Shown: positions 44,801 to 57,022 of the stretch, in pieces
Layout: every line of letters starts with the position of its first letter
Position numbering within the stretch: position 1 is the first letter of the stretch
Source of the DNA: Vitis vinifera
Lineage: Eukaryota; Streptophyta; Magnoliopsida; Vitales; Vitaceae
Length of the DNA: 64,000 nt
Assembly (NCBI RefSeq): GCF_030704535.1
Contig: NC_081812.1
Span: 703,501 to 767,500 of the forward strand
Reading direction: 5' to 3'
Translations under genes and position numbers: made by a program
Notes under the pieces: generated by a model
Told to the model about the DNA's origin: nothing
What the model saw: the letters and a program-made list of their open reading frames with translations, nothing else
Databases searched by the model: none

Positions 44801-46565
44801 CAATGACTACAAGAACCTGATTATCATGCACAGCCTGAACAAGTTCCTTCTTCAACTTGTAGATAGGCAAGCTTTGTCTCTGCTCCTGGATGGAGAGTTT
44901 TGATCTTTGGCCAAAAGTCAGGGCTTTTCCAAAAGCATCCTTCTTCCATTCAGGCATATCATAGGCTGATAAACCAACACCCCTCAGCTCCTGAGCAAGA
45001 TGCCTCTCACCTGTCTCAGGCATTGGGTCTTCCCAGGGACGATTGAGATCTTTAGGAATAGAATCAAGCATTGTTCTCTGCTGCTGTTCCCGTACTTCTC
45101 TTCGTTCCTTTATGAGAGCTGACTGAAGGGCAGCAGCTCGACTCAAGGACCCCTCTGGATTCTTGAAGATCTTCACAGGAGACATGTCCATAGAGTATCG
45201 ACTCTGCCCTTGCAAAAAGGCCGGTTCATCTTCATTCATCTCAATCTCAAGCTCCTCCTCAGCACCCTCTTCTTGATAAAGCATGCCATCTCCTTCGTCA
45301 TCATACATAGGAAACTCCCTAATATCCAGAACCCCTGAAGCAATCAACTGTTTTGCTTCCCATTTCTCTGGAGAACTCATCCGTTTCAATGGTCGCCTTG
45401 ATGGGGCAGCATCATTCTCTTCTACAATCCTTATTCCTGAAAGACCAGTCCTACTCACAGGCCCCTGGTTTGCACCTGAAGGGTTCGTTCTCAAAGCATC
45501 ATCCTCCAAGCTCTTTTTCAAAGGAATCAAATCTCTCCCAGTATTCTGATCAACATCCCTCATAGAAAGACTCAGCTTCTGACCCGAAACAGAGATCACC
45601 TTAACATAAACCTCCTGATCCCTCTTCACCACATCTTTTGCATTACCCACCCTCCGAGTCGCAATCTGAGAAACATGCACCAAACCCTCTTTCCCCTTCA
45701 AATCATTCAGCTGCACAAAGCAACCAGTGTCCATCACTCTTGAAACCCTCCCCTTATATACGTTATACAATTCTGGCTCATCTGAGTGATACCTTCCGTT
45801 TCTCCTATCCCTATCGCCCCTCCTATCCCCCCCATCTTCACCACCCTCCCTATTATCACCATTCTCTTCATACCCATCTCTCCTATGCTTCTCATATCGA
45901 TCCCGGTGCCTTCCACGACCCCTGTAATCATTCTTATCATCATAATCATCATCTTCCCTCCCTCTACCCCTCTCACTCCCATCATCTCTCTCCCTATGCC
46001 TCTCACTCCTATCAGCTCTCTCCCTATGCCTCTCATTCCTATCATCTCTTTCCCTATGCCTCTCACTCCTATCATTTCTCTCCCTATGCCTCTCTCTTCT
46101 ATCATCTCTCTCCCTATCTCCGTCTCTATCTCTATTTCTTTCATCCCTGTGCTTCGCTTCTTCCTCCTCTCGGCGCCGATCCCGGCTTTCTATTTCAATC
46201 TCTCGCTCAAGTTCCCTCACTCTCTCCTTACTGTCCCCGATCCCTAACGCCGGAAACTTCGATTTCTTACCATCACCGCCATCCTTCTTCATTCCCTTAT
46301 CATCCGACTTGGGCTTCGGCGGAAGAATGGCATGAATTATAGTTAACAGAGTCCTCACAAAGTAATCCGGCATTTCCGCGCCATTCTCCTTCAATTTGGA
46401 ATCGAATTCATCAACAGTTTCGCACTTTCGACCCATGTCGGTGATGAATTCCGCCAAAACCTTGTCCCCGACCCCGAGATGAGTTTCCAGCTCCGTGCAA
46501 ACCTTCGAAACCAGAGAAAGGTACTCGAGCTTCTTGAGACCATCGTTTTGGGCGTCCACGGACAT
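41878..46565 (-). CDS. Pre-mRNA-splicing DEAH-box ATP-dependent RNA helicase, PRP22/DHX8 type
   Basis: Two exons, 46565-43300 and 42271-41878, join across an AAG codon and give 1219 residues. The first residues ([16 protein letters not shown]) follow the family start. An in-frame ATG at 46631 lies upstream but is less likely. Residues about 140-258 are an Arg/Glu/Asp-rich tract of repeated RHRERDD-like units. An S1 RNA-binding domain starts near 269 ([18 protein letters not shown]). The helicase core follows: Walker [11 protein letters not shown] (589-598), DEAH (686-689), [20 protein letters not shown] and QRAGRAGRT. The helicase-associated and OB-fold C-terminal domains end in [10 protein letters not shown]. 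All catalytic motifs are intact. The family releases spliced mRNA from the post-catalytic spliceosome in the nucleus. The single intron (42272-43299) holds a SINE. The length and domain order match plant PRP22 homologues. Confidence 0.95.
42940..43036 (-). mobile_element. tRNA-derived SINE-like insertion, copy 2, in the PRP22 intron
   Basis: On the minus strand it begins GCCCTTGAGGCCTGGCTCAA and ends GGGGACAAAAATTGGCGTGT followed by an A-tail. It has the same head and body as 23671-23772. It is flanked by 26-bp imperfect direct repeats, CTGGTTTTCATATTTAGCAC plus TAAATT (42914-42939) and CTGGTTGTCATGCTTAGCAC plus CAAATT (43037-43062), with four differences. This is a clear target-site duplication. 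Confidence 0.8.
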
Positions 46566-46599
46566 TGTCGAAGCTTCAGAGAGAAATTTTAGGGTTTGT

Positions 46600-47959
46600 A
46601 AAGTTTCACGATACTCCAAACTGAGTTTCACTCTTGAAAGAAAAACCCTAACAATCTACTTGTTGAAACTTCAGATAAAAATTCTAGGGGCTGTAAGGGT
46701 TTCTGAAAACATATAACAATCTGCTCGCAGATATTTGAATCGGAAAATCTAGAAGACGAAAACTCTAACCCTAACCCGAAAAAAAAAAAAAAAAATGTTT
46801 AGCTTGAAACCCCAAAACTAATAATAATAAATATTAAAATTAAATTTAACTAGAATAAATAAATATAATTTAACAATTTTTTTAAATGAATACTATTTAT
46901 TGTAACCATTATTTATAATTATTATTTTATTATTTAGTATATAAAAATAAAATCATAAATAATTTCATAAAGAATACAATTACATGATATTAAGAGATAT
47001 TCCAAAAAAAAATATTTCAAAATTGTAAAAGCTACCTACCTTATAATAACTCAAAAATTTTAAAATAAAAGTATTTTGAGGAACAACAAAAAATTATGGA
47101 GACCCGTGAAATGAAAATATAGAGATGAAACCAAGAAAATTATTTTTCACATTTAAATTTTGAATTATAATTTTGCTATTAAAAACTATTTGGAAGAATT
47201 ATTCTAAAATACTATTTTTTAGAACTATTTTTTAAAATAATATTACGAATATATTTAAGAATGATTTCAAAAAACGTTTATAATATTTCTAATATTTGAA
47301 TAATAAAAAATTTTAATTGTTACAAAAATTAAAAACGTTTCTTAAAATCTCTACCAAACGGTTCTATATTATCTTTAACTTTTGTGATGTTTTAAAAAAT
47401 ATAAATGGTTTTTTAAAATTCCATTACAAAATTCAAAGCCATAAATAGTTTTTTTGGCTTATTTTTATGAAATTGTTGTATAAAAATAAAACAACTAAAA
47501 ATATCTTAGATTTATTCTAAAAAAAATAATTTATTTTTAAAACAAATTCTAAAAAGCTATTAAAAGTCTATTAAAGGTGTTTTTTGAGTTAGAAAATTAT
47601 TTTTTGTTTTTAATAATAGAAGACTATTTTTAATAACAATTATCAAATAAGTCTAAAATTCTAAATTTAGATAACATTAAAATATGCAAATCTAAATAGT
47701 GTTTAAGAAGATATATATAGAATATTAAAGAATGTTGTATATGTTTTTTTTTTTTTTTTGTCCTTTTTATCATCTATTTTTTCTCAATGTGCAAAGAGAG
47801 TAGAAATGACTATTGGTGTTGGTACATCATGTTTGCATCATGGCAAAACTCAAGCATTCAGTAAAATAGGTCGATTAAAACATGACACCAATAAAAGTCG
47901 ACTTAAAAACATGACATAATTATTAAATGGGTTACATGTCATGTAATCGATTCTGTGAT
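46600..47959. other. 5' flank of PRP22 and AT-rich intergenic DNA
   Basis: The PRP22 leader extends to about 46780, ending near CTAACCCTAACCCGAAAA. Beyond it the sequence is A/T-rich, with repeated TTTTTAGAA/TTCTAAAAA words (47140-47650) that suggest old MITE-like repeats. No gene was seen. Confidence 0.5.
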
Positions 47960-49245
47960 ACCAAGGTTTGGTTAATCTTGATTTTGATGATAACAAAATA
48001 AGGTTTAGAACTAATGATCATATTTCAAGTGTGATTAGGCAATACGACTTCCAAAGTGACAATCCAAAAACAAATCAAGCCAAGGAGAAATCATGAAGAA
48101 AAAAACCACTTCAAAGAGAAGAGTTTTTCAAGACCAAAGCTTCTTAAGATCTCTTTGTAAGGTTGTTGGTGCACTAGGACTTTCATACATTTCATTCTTT
48201 ATTTATGCACTAAAATCATTCAAGAGTAATATTGTTTTAAATATCTTAAGAATTGAATGATTTCATATTTTCAACTAAAACCTTGTATTAAATGATTTTC
48301 AAACTTGTGTTAAAAGGTTTTATGTTGAAAAAGGTTGAGTGTTGAGCCAAAAAAATGGCTCAACCGGTTCAACCGGTCGACCGATTGTGCTCGTCCGGTC
48401 GAGGACCGATTGAGGGAGGCCAAAAAGTTTTTCTCTCCCAGTGGCCTTCTCTTCCCGATCAAGGTTGAACCTCAACCGGTTGAGGTCCAGTTGAGGCCCA
48501 ACGGTCACTTTTCCTAATGGCTAGTCAACCGGTCGACCCCTAACTTGACCGCTCGAACCCCCAACGGCTAGTTTGACTTTTTTTTCTTCTATAAAAAGGC
48601 TTCAATCTTCATTATTTCATGAGTTTAACCTTCCCAAATCATTCTTGAATATATTTGAGCCTTGGAAGAGTGTTTTTGAGTGCACCATTGTTTCATAACT
48701 TGCATATCTTTAGTGCACCATTCAATCCTAATTTTTCTTGTATCTTTGAGCCTAAAGTTCTATTACTATGATTTTTGTGAGATCAATCTTTGTATATCTT
48801 TGAGAGGAGTTTTCTTAAGTGAGGGGTATGACTTGAAAGGTTGTTCAAGAGTGGGATAACTCTTGAAAAGTGTAAAGGGTGCTTGGAGCCAAAAGTCCAA
48901 GAGGGTGAATTGGAACCATAATCCAATTGTAAAGAGATTGGAAGCTTGGTTAAAACTTCAAGATAGTGGAACCCTCACTCGGTTAGGAGGTTGAGGATAG
49001 TGGACATAGGCAAGGAAGTGCTGAACCACTATAAACTCTCGTGTTTGCACTCTCTCTTCCCTAACTCTTTTAAATTATATGCAATTGTGTTTATTTTGTT
49101 TATTATATATTTGCATATAATTATCTCTTATTTTTGCATAGTTTAAATTTATGAAAAAGAAACCATCACCCTATTTACCCCCCCCCCCCCCCCCCCCCTC
49201 GCTATGGTGATTACCATAGTTTGAATTAATCTCAAATTCCTAACA
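47960..49245 (+). repeat. Non-coding dispersed repeat, copy 1, with a 21-base poly-C tract
   Basis: The left end carries TTGATTTTGATGATAACAAA (about 47977-47996). The middle carries GC-rich CAACCGGTCGACCG/TCCGGTCGAGGACCG words (48360-48560). A block with CTCGGTTAGGAGGTTGAGGA then GTGGACATAGGCAAGGAAGT follows (about 48978-49019). The right part ends in C21 at 49178-49198 and GCTATGGTGATTACCATAG. The same blocks occur in reverse order and orientation at 54030-55233. No coding potential is seen. It resembles a non-autonomous retroelement, but the family and ends are uncertain. Confidence 0.65.
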
Positions 49246-50288
49246 GATTCAATAATCATATCTTATATAATAATTAGATCGAATTACGTTTTATTTGAAT
49301 CAGTGATTAACTTTTTTAGCATGACTTGTTTATGATTCAATTAATATATATTATTTTAAATGAATTGAAATGTTATGGAAATTGACCTTAATAACTTTTT
49401 TCTTAAATAGGTAATACAAATTAACATGAATTTAACTTAAACATAATTATACCCCATCCAAAATAATAAAAAAAACATGTGGGATTTGAGTCACAAAAGG
49501 TGAATCATATCAATTATTGGCAACCGGTAAGTGATTGAGTTATTTTTATCCCTTATACTTTTTGACCAAAAAAAAAAAAAGGACAAGTAAAAATCCGAGA
49601 AGAATAATATTATTTAATTATATTTATTTTGGTATAATTAAAGAATTAGAAAAAAAAAAATTTTAAATTAAACAGCCCGACGTGTATATTAGTGGGATTG
49701 GAACGTTGACATGCCTACCCATGAGTAATTAAGCAATATTATTCTATTGTAGTAAGCTAAAAGCTCTTTTTTATTATTAAATAAATAAATAACCTCAAAT
49801 AGTGCTTCTTTATCCATTTAGATAATTTTATTAGAATAGATTTTAATATAAAAAATTAATATATTGAACACTTTGAAAGAGAAATTTTAAAAATTAAAAA
49901 ATATTGTTTTTTTTTCTTTTCTAAAAACTGCTTCTTATTATTAGAAAGTTATTTAGTGCTTATGAAAATTTTATAATACTAATATTATCACTTCAGAATT
50001 TTTGCATTTGCTTCAACTTAATCGTAATTAGAAGAAGGAATTAGAATTGAAATAAGAATTTATTTTTTATTCTTACTCTTTATTTCAACATTTCAAACAA
50101 GGTCAATTAGAACAAAACAAAATTATGTTAGGAGAGTTAAATAAATAATTTAATTCATAAAATTAAATTAAATTTTTGTAATTATAAGATATCTTTAGTT
50201 GTTAAACAATAATTTCATTAGTTAATATGATGATTTTCTTTTCTTTTCTTTTTTTGTTAAAAATATTATAATAAAGGAATGTAAAGGT
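49246..50288. other. AT-rich intergenic DNA left of the copia element
   Basis: No gene or recognisable element was seen. The sequence is dominated by A/T runs and short tandem AT-rich words. Confidence 0.6.
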
Positions 50289-50293
50289 AGAAA

Positions 50294-50838
50294 TGTTGAA
50301 ATTTTTATGTGTGGACTTACATAATCAATGTGATAATGTCATAAATCAATGTTGCTTTAATTTTTACATTATGGTCCGTAATGGGGTTGGACACATTATT
50401 ACTTGATTTTTTATGGACTCACCCTAATTCACTTGATTGGCTCATTAAGTCAAGTGGTCCAAATTGTGTATGCGTGATATATGATATATATAAATATATA
50501 TATATATATATGAATTATTATTATTATTATTATTATATAAGGGAAAAAGGCAAGCTATTGTTTTATTTTGTCCTGTGTTTTCTCTTAGAGCTGAGAAGAG
50601 CACGTACTACACGAACGAACTCTTTAGAGCACACATACAGATTGTTTTAGGTGTTGAAAGGGAAGAGCCAATTGAACCCAGGTTTTCACTCCATCACGAA
50701 CTAATCGTAGTCTTGGACATTAGTGCAACACAAAATGGCTTTCCATAGGATTAATCAAGGTCAGTTTTTCATCAATTCCCAATTTTACTGCATGCTTTAA
50801 TGTCAACATGAGATCCTGTGTGGTTTAATTTTTCAATA
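50294..50838 (+). repeat. 5' LTR of the copia element
   Basis: The LTR starts TGTTGAAATTTTTATGTG and ends TTTTTCAATA, with the short inverted ends TGTTGAAA/TTTCAA(T/C)A. It holds (AT)n and (ATT)n microsatellites at about 50495-50536. A TATATAAGGGAAAAAGG promoter-like segment follows, matching the 3' LTR. Confidence 0.9.
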
Positions 50839-50840
50839 AT

Positions 50841-50854
50841 TGGTATCAGAGCCA
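50841..50854 (+). other. Copia primer-binding site for tRNA-Met
   Basis: TGGTATCAGAGCCA lies two bases after the 5' LTR end and is complementary to the 3' end of initiator tRNA-Met. The following 1.1 kb (50860-51955) is a non-coding leader ending in a splice-acceptor-like TTTCTATTTTTCAG directly before gag, which suggests a spliced leader. Confidence 0.85.
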
Positions 50855-51955
50855 CCATGGATGACGTTTAAGTTGTATTTTTTTATTAGTATTATTTAGG
50901 GTTTCCGTTTTTTGATTTGGAAGCCAATTTTGGGGTTTTTATTTCAATTGGTGTTAATTCTTTGTTTTGAAGCCAAATTGATGTTAGAGACTTGTAGAAA
51001 ACACTGTTTGGAGCAAAACCCATTATTTTATTTTATGTTTTTTTTGGAGCTCAGTTGATGAGATTTCGAAAATTAGGGTTTCTTATGGTTCTACATTTTA
51101 TGCGTTTTTGTGTTTTTTTTTTTGGGCTTAGATTGAAAGATTAATGTTTAAGGATGGAAAATTGATTGTTTTTCGTCAGAAATACACAATTTTTGGTCGA
51201 ATTTTTTTTTTTCTTCTCTAAGAAGAACCAGGACTATTTAGCCCAAACCAGGTCTATTCATCACGTGGAGAAGACGATGACATCATCATGACATCATTAA
51301 ATTTCATTTTTTTTTTCTTGGTATTATTGGAATGATAATGCATATGTTGGAATTATTATACATTTGTTAAGTTTGGTTTTATTGGGACAATTATTATTAT
51401 TGTTCTTTCGGGTATATATATATTTTTTTTTATATATACCAATAGTGTTGTCTTAGGCTATTTTGTTAAATATTTCAATTTATTGTGACATTAAAGAACA
51501 CTTGTGTGATTGCCTATCGCAATTCCAAGTGTGTCAAGTTGTACAAATTGAGATATTTTGAATTTATCATGACAATAGTGAACATATATGTGGTTGTCTA
51601 TCGTGATCCTATATATGTCAAATTGTCTTTGTTGAAATATTTTATCTCCCACTTTTGGTTATTTTATTGTTGTGATTACTAAGGTCCATATGGGTATTGT
51701 AATTGTCCTATCGATGATTATAATACTTGGTAGGATGTTTAGATTGGTGAAGAAAATTAATTATATATTATGAATCGTACTAATTTTCTTTGCCCTTTCA
51801 GTAATAAAATTAGTGCATCTTGGTTGTGATATTTAATTAGTTGTCCTTATTGCTATGGAATTTTCAAAATTTCAAGCTATTGGTAAATTTGGAAACTAGC
51901 AAATGGCATGATTTTGTGGTAACATACATTTTGTTTAATTTTTCTATTTTTCAGC

Positions 51956-52860
51956 TACTAGCAATCCTGAAATTACTCTACAATTGTTTTCCATCAAGCC
52001 TCTCACTGAAAATAATTTTGAGGAATGGTACGAGTCATTTAATGTGCATATGACTCTGCACAATTTGGACTTGGCTTTGAGAGTTGATGAGCCAAGTAAG
52101 CCCACTGATATGAGCTCTGCAGATGAAAGATCCTTTTATGAGAAATTGGAGCACTCCAATAACAGTTGTTTGATGGTGATGAAATACACTATGGATAAAT
52201 CTATCAAATAATGTGTGCCAAAGACGGAAAGGGCCAAAGACTTTTTGGAATATGTGAAGGTCAATTATACCAAGATTGATAAGGCAGAAATGACAACTTA
52301 CTTGAAGCTTCTCACAACCAACATGTATGATGGAGTAGGTGGGGTTAGAGATCACATCATCAAGCTAAAGCACTACTTCAACAAGGCAAATGAGATGAAA
52401 GTGGAGTTGAGTGAGAAATTCCTAAAATGGTTGATACTTGAGTCTCTTCCTATTTCCTTTGATGCAGTGAAGTTGACTTATAATGCCTTGAAGGAAGAAT
52501 GGACTTTGGAAGAGTTGATGTCCATTGTGGTGCAACATGAAGTCTCACTGAAGAAAAATGAGACTCATTATCTTGTTCTTGTTACTGACCAAGGGAGCAA
52601 TATGAAGAAAAAACATCCACACAAGAATTCTGGAGGCATTAAGCAATTCAAGAGGAAAGGGAATTCGAGTTAAGGAGCCTCTAGTGCATCTGTTTCATTT
52701 GATGCTACAAATAATGAGAAATTCAATGGGAAGTGTAACTTTTGCCGCAAGATTGGGCACAAGCAGGTTGATTGCTTCAAGTTTAAAAATTGGTTATAGA
52801 AGAAGAAGAAAGGAGATGACAAACAAAAGGAGGTCGTCAAAGCATGAAGAATTTGTCTAT
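51956..52860 (+). pseudogene. Copia gag region with CCHC zinc knuckle (broken)
   Basis: The gag-like frame includes FSIKPLTENNFEEWYESF near the start. Its helical core carries YLKLLTTNMYDGVGGVRDHI, a motif typical of plant copia gag. The knuckle CNFCRKIGHKQVDC lies at about 52738-52779. In-frame stops occur at 52209-52211, 52671-52673 and near 52797. After about 52890 the frame jumps to pre-integrase sequence, so the protease has been deleted. Confidence 0.8.
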
Positions 52861-52895
52861 ATGGGTGATGGAAGCAAAGTGAAAGTAGATTTTTT

Positions 52896-54030
52896 TTGCA
52901 TGATAAAGCTAAGATTGGCCTAGAGAGATTGGTTAGAGATGGTGTGCTTTCTAATCTTGATTTCTCAGACTTCGAGACTTGTGTTGTTTGCTTAAAAGGG
53001 AAGATGAAAGCTAAGACCAGAAATGAGAAGATTGATAGGTATGGAAGTACTTTAAACTTAATCCACACAGATATATGTGATCATTTGACACCAACTGCTT
53101 TAGGGGGTTATAAATATTTCATCACTTTTATAGATGATTTCTCTAGATATGGTCATGTTGAACTAATTCATGAGAAATCTGACTCCCTAAATGTGTTTAA
53201 GGCCTTTAAGGTTAAGGTGGAGTTGCAATTAGGAAAACCCATTAAAGCTGTGAAGTCTGATAGAGGTGGTGAGTATTATGGGAGATATGATAAGACTGGA
53301 CGGAATGCGGCATTGATGCTAGATATACAATGCCAGACACTCCTCAACATAATGGGGTTGCAGAAAGGAGGAATCGCACATTGCTGGATATGGTGAGGTG
53401 CATGTTGTCTAATTCCTCCTTACCAAAATTTCTATGGGGTGAAGCCTTAAGGACTGCGGCATATATGTTGAATCAAGTGTCCAGTAAGTCTGTGCCTAAG
53501 ACACCTTATGAGCTATGGTTAGGGAAAAAACCAAGTCTTCATCATTTCCATGTTTGGGGATGTAAGGTTGAGGTTAGGCCATATAAACCATAGTCAAAGA
53601 AACTTGATCTTAAAACCATCAGTGGTTTTTTGTTGGTTATTGCATTGGATCAAGGGGTTCGAGATTTTATTGTCCATCTCATACCACCAAGATCATTGAG
53701 TTAGACAAGGTTGTATACTTTGAAGATTAAGTTAATGTTGATTCCATTTTTGTGCCTCATGAGATACCTTTTGGAAAAGAGCATGTTGTAATTCCTTTTC
53801 TTACATCTCATGTTCCAAATATGGATGTTCCTATTGTCCAACAGTCAGTCACTAATCAAGGAGAGCATGGTGATCAAGTGGAACCTGGCATTCCTGTTGA
53901 TGATATGGTTGTTGATGGGATTCCTTTGAGAATATCGCAGTGGGTTCATAGGTCGGCTATTTTAGATGACTACATGATTTATTTGCAGAAGCATGAGTAT
54001 GATGGTTATGATGTGAAAAACAAAGGCTAT
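52896..54030 (+). pseudogene. Copia integrase region (broken)
   Basis: A pre-integrase segment (HDKAKIGLERLVRDG, CVVCLKGKM) is followed by the integrase core (NLIHTDICDHL, YFITFIDDFSRYGHVE, KSDRGGEYYG). A frameshift near 53330 leads to the block [18 protein letters not shown] and the C-terminal [14 protein letters not shown]. More frames are broken by 53593 and 53730. The D,D,E triad residues appear to be present but lie in different frames. The region ends at the inserted repeat near 54030. Confidence 0.8.
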
Positions 54031-55233
54031 ACTTAGTTAAGAAAAACACCCAAAAGGGGGGGGTGGGGTGAAATGGGTTTTTAAAAACTTTTCAATCACA
54101 ACAAATTCAAACACAATATAAGCAAAGTAAAGAGATAGAGTTTAGAGAATTCAAACTCGAGTTTATAGTGGTTCGACACTTCCTTGCCTACGTCCACTCT
54201 CCTCAACCTCCTAACCGAGTGAAGGTTCCACTAACTTGAAGCTTTAACCAAGCTTCCAATCTTCTTACACTTGGATTTCGGCTTCAATTGGTTCTTACAC
54301 AACCTTTTCAAGATTTAAACTTCTTGAAGGCTTTAACACTCAGATTTTTACAAGATATAATCCCTCAACCTAGCTTAAGGATAGCTCAAATACAAGACAA
54401 AGTTAGGATGACACACAAGAGTGCACTAAAGGATATGCAAGTGGTGATTTAATGCACTATGAAAGAAATAAGAGCTTTTTTATCAAGAACAGGTAGGTAG
54501 ACTATTGAATGCAAGTGTTCTCTTGTCAATAAATGAAGTGGAGCTCTCAATTTATAGGTTTCTAAGCTCGGGAGTCAAAAACAGCAAAAGGTAACCTCGT
54601 CCGGTCGAGCTAGGGGTCAACCAGTTCACTAGCCGTTGGAGCATTTAATGCATGACAGGTTACCATTGCCTTAACCGGACCTCGACCGGTCCTCGACCAG
54701 GAATAGAATCACCTCGACCAGGAAGAGAAGCCTACTGGGAGAGAGAGGAAGTTTTTGTGCATCCTCGACCGGTCCTCGACCGGACGAACACAACCGGTTG
54801 ACCGGTTCCTCAATCGGTTAAGCCAGTTGGCCATAGCTTCGACCGGTTAAGCTTTTTTGGCCACGAAAACCTTTTTTTTTTATTCCTTTCTTTTCTAACA
54901 CTTAGGCAAGGTCTTTAGGTAAATTATTAAGCCAATTATAAAACATTTTGCCTAAGGTACATTAGTTAAAAACTTGGGTTTTAATGAAATCGAAGTTTTA
55001 AAGAATAAACCGAGTTTTCTAAGATGCATGAAACGTGTGAAAATCCTAAGTGCACTCATGCATTCATCTTACACTATGATCACAAGTCTTCTAAGCGTCT
55101 CGATCTTGTATCCATTTGGTCCTTTGATGAATTTTCGAGTTTATACTTGAAATTCTTAATCATTAAACCAATTAGTCACTTAACCATGGTTTGTTATCAT
55201 CAAAACCCGATTAGGAGAACCCTTAGGCTAACA
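54030..55233 (-). repeat. Non-coding dispersed repeat, copy 2, inserted in the copia coding region
   Basis: Copia-encoded sequence stops near 54030 and resumes near 55236 (DPVTYQEAIYCPQFTSWKEA). The intervening 1.2 kb is the reverse-oriented relative of 47960-49245. It has GGGGGGGGTGGGG (about 54057-54069, the counterpart of the poly-C), GTTCGACACTTCCTTGCCTA, CGACCGGTCCTCGACCGG words (about 54660-54800), and TTTGTTATCATCAAAACC near 55190. The direct repeat ATGATG at both junctions may be the target duplication. Confidence 0.7.
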
Positions 55234-55235
55234 TG

Positions 55236-56812
55236 ATGCTTCTGATCCAGTCACTTATCAAGAAGCAATTTATTGTCCTCAATTCACTTCTTGGAAAGAA
55301 GCTATGGATGATGAAATGAATTCTATGTATATGAATAGTGTTTGGGATTTGGTCGAATTGCCACATGATTGTAAACTAGTTGGGTGCAAGTGGGTCTTTA
55401 AGACCAAACGTGATTCTAGCGGGTGAATAGAGAGATATAAAGCTAGATTTGTGGTTAAAGGTTATAGTAAAAAAGAAGAGATTGATTTTATAGAAACATT
55501 CTCACCTATGTTGACCAGTGACTCTTTTAAAGTGATTATGGCCATAGTAGCTCATTTTGATTTGGAGCTACATCAGATGGATGTCAAGACAACTTTCTTG
55601 AATGGTGATTTGGATGAGGACGTGTATATGGAGCAACCTACTGGTTTTACAAAAGTTGGAAAGGAAGACTTAGTTTGCAAGTTCAATAAGTCAATTTATG
55701 GTATTAAACAGACTTCGAGGCAATGGTATCTGAAGTTTGATAGAATTATCACCCAAAATGGTTTTAAAGAGAATACAGTTGACAGATGCATATATTTGAG
55801 GGTCAATGGGAGTAGTTACATATTTCTTATTTTATATGTTGATGATATACTACTCGCATCAAATGGCTGACTTGTTGATTAAGACAAAGCACATGTTGTC
55901 AACCCATTTTGACATGAAGGATCTTAGTGAGACTTCTTATGTTTTGGGCATAAAAATTCTTCGTGATAGGGCTAATGGGGTGCTTAAATTGTCTCAAAGA
56001 ACCTATATTGAGAAGATAATGAAGAGGTTCAATATGCATAACTGTAGTTCTACTAGAGTACCAATTGTGAAGGGTGATAAGTTTTCAAAGGCTTAGTGTC
56101 CTCAAAATGATGATGAGAGAAAGGAAATGAGAACCATTCCTTATTCATCTTTGGTTGGCAGCCTTTTGTATGCTCAAGTATGTGCACGCCCTAATATTGC
56201 TTTTATTGTGGGCATGTTGGGAAGGTACTTGAGCAATCCTTGGAGTCAACATTAGAAAGCTGCTAAAAAGGTCCTTAGGTATTTGCAAGGAACTAAGGAC
56301 TTAATGTTGACATATCGGCGCACCAACATACTTGATGTAATTGGGTTTTGTGATGCTGATTTTCTTGGCTGCATAGATGATAAGAAATCCACTACGGGCT
56401 ATATTTTTATGATGGCAGGAGGAGTTGTATCTTGGAAAAGTGTCAAGCAGACACTTACAACATCCTCAACTATGGAGGCAAAGTATGTGGCATGTTATGA
56501 GGCTTGTTGTCATGCTATATGGATGCAGAATTTTATTTCAACTTTGGGAGTTGTTGACTCCATTTCTAGATCGTTGAAATTATTTTGTGATAATTCCGCA
56601 GCTGTTACTTTCTCTAAGAACACTAGAAGTATTTCTCGCTCCAAACATATTGATGTAAAGTTCTATTTTGTTAAGGAGAAAGTGGCAGAGTATCTTATTG
56701 ATATTGAGCACATGTCCACAAATGGTATGTTGGTGGATCCACTAACAAAAGGCTTACCCATAGTTGTGTTTCAGGAACATGTATCTCAAATGGGGTTGTT
56801 GGAAGCCTAGGT
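55236..56812 (+). pseudogene. Copia reverse transcriptase and RNase H (broken)
   Basis: Reverse transcriptase motifs run from VGCKWVFKTKRD, with a stop after it at about 55423-55425, through HQMDVKTTFLNGDLDEDVYM. The intact catalytic LILYVDDILLASNG lies near 55831-55870, directly before a TGA. A shifted frame continues through YVLGIKILRDR. RNase H follows at about 56283-56810 (GFCDADFLGC, TLTTSSTMEAKYVA, LFCDNSAAVTFS, SKHIDVKFYFVKE) and ends in TAG. Among the domains of this element, RNase H is the best preserved. Confidence 0.88.
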
Positions 56813-57010
56813 TGCATTAAGTTAGTGTGAGCCACTTTTGGTATTGTAATATTATGCTACTGTTGGAAGGATTGCTATTATTGTATATTTCCTTGTGAAG
56901 CAAGCAATGAAGCATGTATGATTGCTTTTTTTATTATTTGTTTTTGATGAGATTCTATGGGACATTGATTTATAATTATGTATATGTTGTGATGTTTGAT
57001 TATGTAGTCC

Positions 57011-57022
57011 AAGTGGGAGAAT
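57011..57022 (+). other. Polypurine tract of the copia element
   Basis: AAGTGGGAGAAT directly abuts the 3' LTR start and matches the usual copia plus-strand priming site. Confidence 0.75.

Noticed and set aside
45638..46342. Long plus-strand open frames rich in His/Pro/Ser opposite the PRP22 exon
   Set aside because: They are antisense shadows of the Arg/Glu/Asp repeat in PRP22, where the codon bias keeps the other strand open. No domain or start context is seen.
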